Part shown: positions 25,612-35,299 of the stretch, piece by piece | Layout: each line of letters opens with the position of its first letter | How positions within the stretch are numbered: position 1 is the stretch's first letter | NCBI GenBank assembly: GCA_049306275.1 | Contig: JBAQQB010000134.1 | Coordinates: forward strand, 1-64,000 | Reading direction: 5' to 3' | DNA length: 64,000 bases | Source: JADJTT01 sp049306275 | Lineage (GTDB): Bacteria > Bacteroidota > Bacteroidia > Chitinophagales > Saprospiraceae | Notes under the pieces: model-generated | Database searches by the model: none | The model's input: the letters and a program-made list of their open reading frames with translations, nothing else | Told to the model about the DNA's origin: nothing | Translations under genes and position numbers: made by a program

Positions 25612-26127
25612 ATGACATCCGCAATCTCCAACACCCCCTGGCAAGTCCTCGTCGTCCGGCCTCGCTCTGAGAAAAAGGCCGGGCTGCACCTACGCGAACT
25701 GGGCTTCGAGGCCTGCGTGCCTACCCAGTGGCAATACCGGCGGTGGAGCGACCGCCGCAAGAAGGTGGAAGTTGTGCTTTTCCCCAATTACGTCTTCATC
25801 GCCACCGACCCCGCCCGACATAACGAGGCCTTCCGCGCCGGCAACGCCCTGCGCTACTTGCGCCTAGGAGGCCGCATCGCCGCACTGAGTGAGCGAGAGA
25901 TTGCCATGATCCAGCAACTCTCCAGCCAGGAAGGGCCGATGTCCATCGCCTACCAGGGATTCCGGTCGGGCGACATGGTGGAGATCCGCAGCGGCAGTTT
26001 AGCCGGCTACCGGGGCGTCGTCACCGGGCAGAATGGCGCGCGGCGGCTGCAGGTGGCGCTGCCGGGTCTGGGATGCTTTGCTGAGGTGGAGGTGAGGGAT
26101 ACGAAGGTACGGAGAATACCTAGCTAA
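25612..26127 (+). CDS. UpxY/NusG-family transcription antiterminator
   Basis: The protein is 171 aa from the ATG at 25612; a TTG two codons earlier is less likely. The NusG N-terminal (NGN) domain spans about residues 8-105: WQVLVVRPRSEKKAGLHL, then VLFPNYVFIATD. A KOW motif follows (about 120-150: FRSGDMVEIRSGSLAGYRG). It is a specialised NusG paralogue. In Bacteroidota these sit at the head of long operons, most famously capsule loci, and load on RNA polymerase to suppress termination over that operon. No polysaccharide genes are visible here. Instead, 24 kb of co-directional giant genes follow, which would be an unusual client. Confidence 0.92.
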   Translation: MTSAISNTPWQVLVVRPRSEKKAGLHLRELGFEACVPTQWQYRRWSDRRKKVEVVLFPNYVFIATDPARHNEAFRAGNALRYLRLGGRIAALSEREIAMIQQLSSQEGPMSIAYQGFRSGDMVEIRSGSLAGYRGVVTGQNGARRLQVALPGLGCFAEVEVRDTKVRRIPS

Positions 26128-26286
26128 TTATTCCCGTCAATGCATACTGATCGAATTAAAGACATCTATTGCTCGGCTGTCGCCGGCGAACCGCTCGCCC
26201 GGCGGAAATGGTGGTGACGATTGCTGGTAGATGAGAGTATGTCGCTTCTGATACTTTGCGTAATAGCATCTAAATAAATCAACTAT

Positions 26287-27927
26287 ATGGATGAATTAAT
26301 ATTCAAACAAGGCAAACAGGATATTTACGACGTTAAGGTTGCTATTAACAATAAAATAGGGTTTGCTTTTACTCATTGTATTAATATTATTCAGGATAGG
26401 CGAAGTGATAATATTGAGCGACAATTAAGAAAATTAAAGGAGCAATTGGCATCAGTGAATGATTTCTCTTTATCATCATTCATGCTTGACATAGCTCTGT
26501 CATTTGCGTCAGCAGGGATATCTCAAATAGCAAAAATTGGAATAATGAGGTTAATTTCAAAAGCAGCCCCAGATATAAATTTTATTTCGCATGCAAAAGT
26601 AACCGATTTTAAATATTCACATGATATGCAATTTAAGCATGATCCTTTCCGCCTGGGGCAAACAAGAGATTTCGACATTCAATTGAAATGGAGTTCAAAA
26701 ATAACAAAAACAACAGGAGAAGTTGTTACTTTCCAAAATGTTATAGAAAACGCTAAATCTGGTTTCCTAAGTTTAAGCTCTGATGAAAAGGAATGGTTGT
26801 TAGACTCCATGATCAGCACCTTAGATCAGGCAGTAAAACAATTGGCTACTCAACTTGACTCCTCTGGAACTGTTAAAATAAGTTCGAATGAAATTGCGGG
26901 CGAATATATTGGAGAAGGTAAATTATATATACAAAAACTAATTGATGAAATCGAAGCCATATTCAGGCTTATTATAGAAATTATTGAAATATTGAAACAA
27001 AACAACCTTGATACCTTTGCATTAGGGATAATGCAAATGTTTCATTTTTTCAAATGGTCAGGAGAATCAACCGGGTCATATATTCAAATGCTAGGGGAGT
27101 ATTACGAAAATAAAATAAGCACATTTTATTCAGATATTTTTCTGATGGGAAAGACAATATATACTTGTGAGTATAGTACGCATATAAGCCCCTATAAACC
27201 TACGGGTCAGTCAGAAATAATAGGAATATGGTTTTCTCCCACAAATAATTTAGACTTAAGAATGCTTCTTTATCGTTATGGAACTTTTGTTTACAACTCT
27301 GACGCTGAAGATACTGCTCATAAAATCTGGGAGATATTGAACACGAAAGAAATAGGCGATTTTTTAATTCAAGAGGACTTGTCAGGCATATTTGTTGAAA
27401 TTCAAGAGAACCCAGAAATCTCAATAGAATTTTTATATGATCGATTAGAGGCGGTTGCGATTGTCAATTTAGCAGCGCTTTCTGAAAGTGATTTGACAAA
27501 GGAATTAGCACAACAAGCAACAGTGAAATCTAGGTTTATTACATATATTAAAGAAAATTTTTCAAATTCAATTTCGTGGGTAAAAATCAAATCGTTCACA
27601 GTTCATGTTCATTGTGTTGCAATTAGGCGCGATCAAAGCAGCCCACTCTTATTTGCTATAGAACGTGAAAATGTTTTTAAAATGGACGATGGGAGTTTGT
27701 ATAGAACACCTGTTTCCTTTATACCACTAAAAGAGGTGGACGACGATCCAGAATTTATTTCTTTAGCTCAAGAATTAACTTATCAAAACTATAAGAGCAG
27801 AAGAGGCGAACTATTCAGAGAAGGAAAAAAGATTTCTGCCGAACAAATTAGATCATCGTTTTTTGTTGTTCCAGAAAATAAAACTATTGATACTGTGTTT
27901 GTAAAAAAAATAAAAAGATTCAGATAA
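26287..27927 (+). CDS. 546-aa protein of unknown function in AT-rich island
   Basis: I do not recognise it. There is no signal peptide. The N-terminal third is helical (RQLRKLKEQLASV) with a hydrophobic stretch near residues 60-85 (LSSFMLDIALSFASAGISQIAKIGIM) that could be one membrane-associated helix. The middle contains EIEAIFRLIIEIIEILKQ, another amphipathic or hydrophobic helix. The C-terminal part is mixed alpha/beta. Base composition is strikingly AT-rich compared with the surrounding GC-rich genes, shared only with the next gene, so the pair probably arrived together. A small hairpin follows the stop. It lies 159 bp downstream of the antiterminator gene and on the same strand. Confidence 0.8.
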   Translation: MDELIFKQGKQDIYDVKVAINNKIGFAFTHCINIIQDRRSDNIERQLRKLKEQLASVNDFSLSSFMLDIALSFASAGISQIAKIGIMRLISKAAPDINFISHAKVTDFKYSHDMQFKHDPFRLGQTRDFDIQLKWSSKITKTTGEVVTFQNVIENAKSGFLSLSSDEKEWLLDSMISTLDQAVKQLATQLDSSGTVKISSNEIAGEYIGEGKLYIQKLIDEIEAIFRLIIEIIEILKQNNLDTFALGIMQMFHFFKWSGESTGSYIQMLGEYYENKISTFYSDIFLMGKTIYTCEYSTHISPYKPTGQSEIIGIWFSPTNNLDLRMLLYRYGTFVYNSDAEDTAHKIWEILNTKEIGDFLIQEDLSGIFVEIQENPEISIEFLYDRLEAVAIVNLAALSESDLTKELAQQATVKSRFITYIKENFSNSISWVKIKSFTVHVHCVAIRRDQSSPLLFAIERENVFKMDDGSLYRTPVSFIPLKEVDDDPEFISLAQELTYQNYKSRRGELFREGKKISAEQIRSSFFVVPENKTIDTVFVKKIKRFR

Positions 27928-27930
27928 AAA

Positions 27931-27956
27931 ACGAATAATGAGTTGATGTTATTCGT
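27931..27956 (+). terminator. small hairpin after the 546-aa gene
   Basis: ACGAATAA (27931-27938) and TTATTCGT (27949-27956) form an 8-bp AT-rich stem with a 10-base loop, three bases after the stop codon. The following bases (ATATTTTG) are only modestly T-rich, so termination would be weak and suited to antiterminator control. Confidence 0.35.
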
Positions 27957-28011
27957 ATATTTTGCCTTAAAATTTTAAGCATTCAATTAAATTGTTGTTA
28001 AAGATTTGATT

Positions 28012-29007
28012 ATGAATAAATATCTCACTAAAATTTTTCCAATTTTTAATTCACCAAATATCAATAATAAAATAAATATAGTAATTTTCTCGGAGGGGTA
28101 TAGGTTGGAGGATAAAAAAATGTTTAACAACAAGTGCAGGGCCTTAATAAAAAAGCTTGAATTTTTTTTCCCCCTTAATTCTGTTTTAAAGGAAGATTCA
28201 AATATTAATATATATACATGCTTTGTTCCAAGTGTGCAATTTGGAATATCGTGCCAAAGTAATAATAAATCAAATACTTTTTTAAATTCAAATATTGATA
28301 CTAAAACTAACGAAATTTACATAGATTCAGATAGATTGTTAAAAGAGTTAGATGCTATAAATTTCTCGTTTTCTACTCTTTTTGAAACATTGACTACATT
28401 AATCGTGATAATTGCACCGCCCTTGCTAAATCAATCTAATTGTATTGAAGAAAAACAACTTGATATTACATTTCTTGGAGTTACAAGATCTGCCATTTTT
28501 ACAATTTCAAGCGATGGTTGGGAAAATTCAGTAGTTAGAGCTTTGGGTAGTGTTATCGGCCTTGGTGATGAATTTGGAAATGATAGTGGCCCAGATATTG
28601 AGCAGCCCATTTTGGGCGAAGGAGTTTGGATTGATTACTATTGCCCAAATTTAATATTTTTTAAATCACCTGAACAAGAGTTGTATAAAGAAAAATTAAA
28701 ATGGAAGGCGTTAATGCCTAAAAATGACGAAAAATTTGAAATATATGAATCTGAGGTTATTGAAAGTCAATTACCTCATAAGATTCCTTACAAATATTCT
28801 GTTGAAAAAATTAATTTATGGGAAGGTGGTGGAGGATATCAAAAAAAAGTGTTTCGTTCAGCACAGGACTGTATTATGCGGCGAAAAATTGGAGATCGAG
28901 AATACCCTGTTCGAGATGAAAGGATGTCTTTTTGTCCAGTTTGCGAATATGTGATTCGATATTCCATTAACCAAGGGATTAAAAGTCGAGGACATTTTTT
29001 TCTTTAG
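28012..29007 (+). CDS. M64-like (IgA peptidase family) pseudo-protease
   Basis: The protein is 331 aa from the ATG at 28012. The architecture follows peptidase family M64: an N-terminal NIVIFSEGYRLEDKKMF segment, a SVQFGIS strand, the active-site region, a KWKALM segment, and a C-terminal DCIMRR (286-291) with FCPVC (307-311). M64 enzymes have a zinc-binding HExGHxxGGLxDE motif. Here the aligned stretch reads VVRALGSVIGLGDEF (174-188), so both zinc His and the catalytic Glu are replaced (R176, A177, S180) while the flanking GLGDEF is kept. It should be inactive as a protease and perhaps acts as a binding or scaffold protein. No signal peptide is seen, whereas M64 members are normally exported. 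The gene is extremely AT-rich. Confidence 0.75.
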   Translation: MNKYLTKIFPIFNSPNINNKINIVIFSEGYRLEDKKMFNNKCRALIKKLEFFFPLNSVLKEDSNINIYTCFVPSVQFGISCQSNNKSNTFLNSNIDTKTNEIYIDSDRLLKELDAINFSFSTLFETLTTLIVIIAPPLLNQSNCIEEKQLDITFLGVTRSAIFTISSDGWENSVVRALGSVIGLGDEFGNDSGPDIEQPILGEGVWIDYYCPNLIFFKSPEQELYKEKLKWKALMPKNDEKFEIYESEVIESQLPHKIPYKYSVEKINLWEGGGGYQKKVFRSAQDCIMRRKIGDREYPVRDERMSFCPVCEYVIRYSINQGIKSRGHFFL

Positions 29008-29056
29008 TCTAGACCAAAGTTGAGTAAAATATATAACAAAAAAAAGAACCATTATT

Positions 29057-32000
29057 ATGGTTAAAGCAATCAATATAATAATACTGCAATTTGTAGGGAC
29101 TATTCGAAAGTTTAAAGGCAATCTAACTGACTCCTCCGGCTTGGACACCCTCCTATTCCACTACGGCTGGGACATGCAAGCCAACCCCGAGCAATTCGAC
29201 CATATCCGGCAGGCACTCAAACTTGGTTCGCTTCCCGAATTAATATCCAAAGCTGAAGCCCTCTCCCAAAAGTCATCCGACGGGATTACACCCGAAGAAA
29301 TCGCATCGCTTGCCGAAGATATTTACCGATTAATCGCCGACATCAGTAATTTCGGCAGTTCTATTGATGCCAGTTTGCCTTTCCCTTTCAACAAAAAGGC
29401 GTTTTGGGAAGAATTCAGCCAGCGTTTGCTGGAAGACATATTTGTTCTCTTTCTCCAAAGGCACTATCCCCTTGCATTCGGGCTTTTCCATCTATTCGGC
29501 ATCATAGAATTCCGCGACGAAGAACCCGAAGGCGAAGGCCGCATCAACTACACCCGCACGGTCATTCATTGGAGCCGCCTGGGCAACCTGCTCACCGGCC
29601 CTATTGACTTATTCAAGGAGGTATATCAATGGGGGCAAAAAGACCAAATATTCCATTGGGAAAAACTCCTGCACGCCCTGGAATACGGCCTCCTGGCCAA
29701 CCGTTTCCTGGTGCGTTACGTATTACCCCGAAAATCGGTGGTGGAGGCTTTTTCCGACCCCGACTACATGGTAAAATACGGCTTGCACGAGCTGCATTTT
29801 CCTTTTATTTACGGCACAAGCATCCTTGATGAGTCGTTTTACAACATAGGCCTTGCCGTAATGCCTATCGGGCAGGGAGATATGAATAAGCCCCCCGATG
29901 GACTTATTGTTACCCCCGTCCTGCAAGGCGATCTGTCGCATCATTTTTACATTGCTCCTTCCATCAAACTCAACCTCGGCGTCGATGTATCGGCCAACAG
30001 CGTATTGGGTGTAAAGATATACCCCGATGGCGCGCAAGTGGCTACCAGTTTGGGCAGCGCCGAAGTGAACGCCAAAATAGCCCTCGAAGGCGCCCCGCGA
30101 AGCCCTTGGATCATTGCCGGCAGCCGCGATTCCCATCGCCTCGAACTTCACGGCTTCGAGTTCTACTTCCAGGCCAGCGGCCAGGTTTCAGACCCCGAAG
30201 TCAAAATCGGCATGCGAACCCTTGCTCCAAACGGGGAGGGCAAGGGCATGAAGGCCGTGGTGGTACTGGAAGAATCAGACAGCTTCCTGCGCGAAACCAC
30301 CCAAAACGAACAATTGGAGGCCTCCTTCGACGTGCTTATGGAATGGTCGAACAAAACCGGCTTTCGAATCAATGGCAGCCTGAATTTCGACCTGAATTTC
30401 GACCTCAACCAAAAACTGGGGCCAGTGGAAATCACCGGCCTGTCGGTAGGCCTTGGCGAAGGCCCCAAACGCACCAGTCAGAAAAGTACGAGCCTGCGCA
30501 CCGGACTGGGCCTGAAGGGCAAGCTGGGGCCCGTACAATTCGAGGTTGAACGCATGGGCTTTGCACTCGATTTCATCCCCTACACGCAGTCGGATTTGAA
30601 AGCGCTGCCGCCTGATGCCGACCGCCCCTTACTGGGTTTGCTCGATCTCGACTATCATTTCCTTCCCCCCAAAGGTCTCGCCCTCACCATCAACGCCAAA
30701 TCCGTCAAAGGCGGCGGCTTTCTCCGCTTCGACCCCGACAATGGCCAGTACGACGGTGTGTTGCAACTGGAAATAGGCGGTCGCATCGGCCTGAATGCTA
30801 TCGGCCTGCTGCAAACCCGCCTGCCGGACGGCAAAAAAGGCTATTCCTTCCTCATCATCATTACGGCAAGCGGGTTTACGCCTATACAACTGGGCTTTGG
30901 TTTTTTGCTCACCAAAGTCGGCGGTTTGTTGGGTATACACCGGGGTGTGGATACGAAGCAGATTCGCGACGGGCTGAAATCGGAAGGGCTCAGCAATGTA
31001 TTGTTCCCGGAGGACCCGATGGCCAACGTAGGCGGGATCGTCAGCAGCCTGCGTACCTATTTCCCGCCTACCCAGGGGCAATACGTATTTGGGCCTATGG
31101 GGGAGATCACTTGGGGCAAGCCCACGATACTCCGCATCCGGTTGGGGGTCTTGTACGAATTCCCCCTGGCCAACCGGCTGCATATTTTGGCCCAGTTCAA
31201 GGCCGGCCTGCCCTCGCTCGACAAGCCCTTGTTGTTATTGAACATGGACGCTGCCGGCTCGATCGACCTGAATAGCGGCGAATTGGCCGTAGATGCCGTA
31301 CTGTACAAATCCAACCTGCTCGGCATCAACCTCAGCGGCGGCATGGCCATGCGGCTGCGCGGAGGCAACGATCCGTTGTTCCTGCTGTCCGTGGGTGGTT
31401 TTAATCCCCGCTTCAAAGCGCCGCCAGGATTTCCCAAAGTTGATCGCATTTCCTTAGGACTGGCCAAAGAAAACGACGAGCCGCCACCCGTTGGAACATA
31501 CCCCCCGGCAGAAACGAAAAAGCCGGGAACCCGGCTGGAACTGCAGGCTTATTTCGCCCTCACCTCCAACACCGTTCAATTCGGGGCGCACCTGGATCTG
31601 TACGTGTCGGCCTGGACATTTTCCATCGAGGGGTACCTGTATTTCGACGCGCTTTTCCAGTTTTCTCCGTTCCAGTTCGTCGTGGATTTCAGCGGCGGGG
31701 TGTGCGTCAAGTGGTTTGGTTACACCTTGTTTGAGCTTAGGCTCGACATCACGCTTTCGGGCCCCACTCCCTGGCACGCGAAGGGCGAAGCCCATTTTTC
31801 CATCTGTTGGGGCGTCATCGATATTACCGTCTCTTTCGACCGCGATCTCAGCGAGGGCACACCGCCGCCACTGCCCCCGGCTGTGAATCCTTTGCCGGAA
31901 TTGCTCAAAGCGCTAGGGGATGCCCGCAACTGGGAGGGCGAATGGCCCGAAAACGGCCGGAGCTTCGTGAGTCTGCGGGAAATTCAGGTTGAGTCCGATA

Positions 32001-32491
32001 GCGTACTCGTGCACCCCGAGGTAGGGCTGAGGGTACGGCAGCGTGTATTACCGCTGGGCCAAAAGCTATCGCGTGTGGGCAACAACCGATTGGCCGTGGA
32101 AACCCAATTCGATATAAAAGGGCTTTTCCTTTCGGATAAGAACAAGCAGTCTGACACAGACGGAGAGCAGCCTGTCAAAGATGTGGAGGACTACTTCGCC
32201 ATGGCGCAGTACTTAGACGGTATGAGCGAACACGAAAAACTGAGCCGTCCGTCTTTCGAAAAGCAAAAAGCGGGTGTGGCCATGGCGGCATCTTCGGCAA
32301 TATTCGATGAAGAACTGGCTATAGGGGAAGATATTGGTTTCCAAACCTGGCGGGTGCTGGAAGACACCGGAGCCCTGCAGACGGATGGCGACGAGTCCCG
32401 TATTTCCGGCGAAGACCTGGCGGCGCAGGCCCGTTTCGGCGCTGCCGGACAGGCATTAATGCGCAGAAGCCTGAAAGCGCAGCTTTTTTAA
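29057..32491 (+). CDS. DUF6603-like giant beta-rich protein
   Basis: The 1144-aa protein is tentatively placed in the DUF6603 family from memory of its look: an N-terminal helical motif (LDTLLFHYGWDM, about 29-40), then several hundred residues of amphipathic beta-strands with family-typical phrases such as PDGKKGYSFLIIITASGF and GFTPIQLGFGFLLTKVGGLLGI (about 595-635), and FSIEGYLYFDALFQFSPF (about 855-875). The strand pattern resembles a large beta-barrel or lipid-transfer-like sheet, but no signal peptide is present. The first 20 or so codons are AT-rich like the upstream island, and composition switches to GC-rich near 29125. It heads a run of genes spaced by 12-31 bp. Function unknown. 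Confidence 0.8.
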   Translation: MVKAINIIILQFVGTIRKFKGNLTDSSGLDTLLFHYGWDMQANPEQFDHIRQALKLGSLPELISKAEALSQKSSDGITPEEIASLAEDIYRLIADISNFGSSIDASLPFPFNKKAFWEEFSQRLLEDIFVLFLQRHYPLAFGLFHLFGIIEFRDEEPEGEGRINYTRTVIHWSRLGNLLTGPIDLFKEVYQWGQKDQIFHWEKLLHALEYGLLANRFLVRYVLPRKSVVEAFSDPDYMVKYGLHELHFPFIYGTSILDESFYNIGLAVMPIGQGDMNKPPDGLIVTPVLQGDLSHHFYIAPSIKLNLGVDVSANSVLGVKIYPDGAQVATSLGSAEVNAKIALEGAPRSPWIIAGSRDSHRLELHGFEFYFQASGQVSDPEVKIGMRTLAPNGEGKGMKAVVVLEESDSFLRETTQNEQLEASFDVLMEWSNKTGFRINGSLNFDLNFDLNQKLGPVEITGLSVGLGEGPKRTSQKSTSLRTGLGLKGKLGPVQFEVERMGFALDFIPYTQSDLKALPPDADRPLLGLLDLDYHFLPPKGLALTINAKSVKGGGFLRFDPDNGQYDGVLQLEIGGRIGLNAIGLLQTRLPDGKKGYSFLIIITASGFTPIQLGFGFLLTKVGGLLGIHRGVDTKQIRDGLKSEGLSNVLFPEDPMANVGGIVSSLRTYFPPTQGQYVFGPMGEITWGKPTILRIRLGVLYEFPLANRLHILAQFKAGLPSLDKPLLLLNMDAAGSIDLNSGELAVDAVLYKSNLLGINLSGGMAMRLRGGNDPLFLLSVGGFNPRFKAPPGFPKVDRISLGLAKENDEPPPVGTYPPAETKKPGTRLELQAYFALTSNTVQFGAHLDLYVSAWTFSIEGYLYFDALFQFSPFQFVVDFSGGVCVKWFGYTLFELRLDITLSGPTPWHAKGEAHFSICWGVIDITVSFDRDLSEGTPPPLPPAVNPLPELLKALGDARNWEGEWPENGRSFVSLREIQVESDSVLVHPEVGLRVRQRVLPLGQKLSRVGNNRLAVETQFDIKGLFLSDKNKQSDTDGEQPVKDVEDYFAMAQYLDGMSEHEKLSRPSFEKQKAGVAMAASSAIFDEELAIGEDIGFQTWRVLEDTGALQTDGDESRISGEDLAAQARFGAAGQALMRRSLKAQLF

Positions 32492-32509
32492 TGAACCCAT
32501 ACTGTTGCT

Positions 32510-35287
32510 ATGAGCGCAAAATATCATTTTATACCAGCCGTCCGCCAGGGCATTGCAGGCGCGATCAATCGGGAAGATACCCTGGGCGCTGGCATGACGC
32601 CCGCATCCGGTCTCTTCGCATTTTTAAATGTAAATGATCAGGAGACAGCCAGGGTAAAGGTGCAGGTGCTTGGCCCGGGCGACGTCGCCGGCATCCAACG
32701 CGCGGCCATTATTCGAACCGATCCGGCGCCCTGGACGCACGACTTCGAGCCCAATTTTTTTCCCCAGATAGAATTCGACAATCCCGATTTCCCCTGGTTG
32801 TTCACTCCTGCCAAGGCCGATAGTCAGGGCAGGCTGCGCCCCTGGCTTAGCCTGGTAGTGGTGCGACAACAGGAAGGCGTGTCGCTCAACCATCCTGCCG
32901 GACAGCCTTTGCCGGTATTGTCCATCAAATCGCCAGCAAAGCCGTCCGCTGAGCTGCCCGACCTGTCGGAATCCTGGGCATGGGCTCATGCACAAGTGGC
33001 TGGTAGCGACACCGAGCCTATTGGGGAATTGTTGGTAAAAAAACCGGCGCAAAATTTATCCCGCCTGATTTGTCCGCGCAGGCTTGTGGCAAAAGAAAAG
33101 TATATCGCGGCCCTGGTGCCCGCTTTTGAAGTTGGCAAAAAAACCGGCCTGGGATTGTCGTTGTCAGAGGCCGATCTGAAAACGCTTCAGCCCACCTGGA
33201 CCTCCGGAGCCGGAGCGCCTCCTGAAATTGATCTTCCCGTGTATTATCACTGGACATTCGATACCGGCGAAGGAGATGATTTTGTGTCGCTTATCCGCAA
33301 ACTGAAATACCGCCCTTTGCCGGATAAAGTGGGGCGCCGGAATATTACCGCGGATAAGTTGCCGTACGACCTGCCCGGCTTGGGAATTTTTGAGATAGAG
33401 GGTGCGCTTCGCCCGGTAAAAGCCCGGTTGCCCAATACCCGCGGCGAACCCGGATGGATTTGCGATTTACCTGGTACACTGCAAACCGTACTCGATGGAG
33501 CGGAGGACGCGTCGGAAACCATGGCAGCGGCATTCGGGGAGCAAGGCGTAAAGTTGTCAGGTAAATATCTTGATAAATGGATTGACGTGCCCGGCAGTAT
33601 CTGGCGCATTCAGGATGGAGAAAAAACTTATCATCTTCGGAAATCAACGGATCGGATCAGCGTGTATGAATTGCCGCCGGTGTTTGTTGAAAAATTAAGA
33701 GACATATTGAATATTCCGGGTAATCAGTCTGCCGATGAAGACCCGGTGGTAGGTTTACCTGTTTATGGCAGCATTCATGCCGAGCAGTCCTTACTCCCGG
33801 CCATCGGTATGCCCTCCTGGCTAAACGAGCTCAATTTAGATCCCAAGCAGCGCATCGCGGCTGGAATGGGCACATTGGTGGTGCAGGATCAGCAGGAAAA
33901 CCTGATGGAATCAGCATGGGCACAATTGCATGACCGGCAGCAGAACCAGACCCTCAATCAAATGCAATTGGGGCGGGAAACCAGTAACGCCCTGTTGCGG
34001 AAACATGTAAATGCCGGAACAAACCAAGAAGATACGGCCAATAATCTGCTCAGAAAAACATCACCGGTTTTCAAGTATATCCAACAGTCTTTGAGCCAAT
34101 CGGCGGGAGTAGGCGCTTCCGGTACGCCGGGAGTTGCCATGATGAAACAATTGCCCCAATCCTCCTTTCCCGCAGGAGTTTTTACCGCTGCTTTCCGGCG
34201 TATCAGCCGACAAGGAGGCGTCGCCTCCAAACGCATGGCGCCCCAGGCCCAGGCCGGCACTTTCTTGTCTTTTATTCAAATGACGAAGGTTTTCATGGAA
34301 ACTAACGGGACGACCACCGGCCCTGCCGTGACGGAAGGCGACCTCTTCAGCATTGCCAATCTTTTACTGAATGAATTAAATCCCGATTACAGTTTTCGCA
34401 AAAGGGCCGAAGAGACGGAAACCCTTACCGCGCCCCGGCCCGATGAAGATCCGCTCGGGGCTGTATTAACTGCTCCAAGGTTCGATTTCCCCATGTACCG
34501 GTATTTACAGGATATTTCGCAGGACTTTCTTTTGTTCGGTGCTGAGCATTTTCCTGAAGACGCCATTACATTGTTGGAGACCAACCCCGAGTTTATTGTT
34601 TCTTTCATGGTAGGGCTCAATCATGAAATGAGCCGGGAGTTGTTGTGGCGCGATTACCCGGTGAACCGGCGCGCTACCTGTTTCCAAACATTTTGGGATG
34701 CTATGCCGTCCGCTTCTTCCACAGATCAGATCAATCCAATCAAAGATTGGAAAAGCGCCGATTCATTGGGGAGCCATCTGGAAACCGGCGGCCAGGGCGA
34801 ACAGTTGGTTCTCCTGATTCGTGGCGACCTGTTGCGGCGGTTCCCATCTGCCACGATCGCCTTAATGCCCTTCGAAGTCGGCAAGTTACAGGAAAACAAG
34901 ATCGTCCGCCCCCAATTCCAGGGACGTTTAGACCCTGATCTCTACTTTTTCGGCTTCCCCATGCAGGAAGAAACGATACGCTCGCAGGGAAATTGGCATT
35001 TCATTATTCAGCAACAGCCTACCCAACCGCGATTCGGGCTCGACAATCCCGCATCGGGGCATTATGCACAGGCGCCGGCCTCGAAAGCAGATTTGAGCTG
35101 GGGACACCTTGTGTCCTCCGAAACGGAGCTGCATGCCTTGTCGCACGCCTCCATCAATAGCCGGTTAAAGAATAAAGTAGTCGAAGGCAATCTGAAGTGG
35201 GGGTATAATTCGGCGCACATGGCTTTGCTGACTTTGCGAAAGCCGGTTAGGATTGCCATCCCCGCCAATATGATATTACCCGCCTAA
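32510..35287 (+). CDS. 925-aa protein of unknown function
   Basis: Not recognised. There is no signal peptide or TM helix. The N-terminus (YHFIPAVRQGIAGAINREDT) leads into a beta-rich domain with LRPWLSLVVVRQ (about 105-118), repeated hydrophobic-Pro patterns and a long central region. Residues about 440-560 are helical and Gln/Asn-rich (HDRQQNQTLNQMQLGRETSNALLRKHVN). A C-terminal domain contains FMVGLNHEMSRELLWRDYP, GEQLVLLIRGDLLRRFP and DPDLYFFGFPM. The gene lies 18 bp after the DUF6603-like gene and 12 bp before the 1895-aa gene, so these proteins are almost certainly made together, and their size suggests parts of a large assembly. Confidence 0.85.
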   Translation: MSAKYHFIPAVRQGIAGAINREDTLGAGMTPASGLFAFLNVNDQETARVKVQVLGPGDVAGIQRAAIIRTDPAPWTHDFEPNFFPQIEFDNPDFPWLFTPAKADSQGRLRPWLSLVVVRQQEGVSLNHPAGQPLPVLSIKSPAKPSAELPDLSESWAWAHAQVAGSDTEPIGELLVKKPAQNLSRLICPRRLVAKEKYIAALVPAFEVGKKTGLGLSLSEADLKTLQPTWTSGAGAPPEIDLPVYYHWTFDTGEGDDFVSLIRKLKYRPLPDKVGRRNITADKLPYDLPGLGIFEIEGALRPVKARLPNTRGEPGWICDLPGTLQTVLDGAEDASETMAAAFGEQGVKLSGKYLDKWIDVPGSIWRIQDGEKTYHLRKSTDRISVYELPPVFVEKLRDILNIPGNQSADEDPVVGLPVYGSIHAEQSLLPAIGMPSWLNELNLDPKQRIAAGMGTLVVQDQQENLMESAWAQLHDRQQNQTLNQMQLGRETSNALLRKHVNAGTNQEDTANNLLRKTSPVFKYIQQSLSQSAGVGASGTPGVAMMKQLPQSSFPAGVFTAAFRRISRQGGVASKRMAPQAQAGTFLSFIQMTKVFMETNGTTTGPAVTEGDLFSIANLLLNELNPDYSFRKRAEETETLTAPRPDEDPLGAVLTAPRFDFPMYRYLQDISQDFLLFGAEHFPEDAITLLETNPEFIVSFMVGLNHEMSRELLWRDYPVNRRATCFQTFWDAMPSASSTDQINPIKDWKSADSLGSHLETGGQGEQLVLLIRGDLLRRFPSATIALMPFEVGKLQENKIVRPQFQGRLDPDLYFFGFPMQEETIRSQGNWHFIIQQQPTQPRFGLDNPASGHYAQAPASKADLSWGHLVSSETELHALSHASINSRLKNKVVEGNLKWGYNSAHMALLTLRKPVRIAIPANMILPA

Positions 35288-35299
35288 ACACATAACAAC

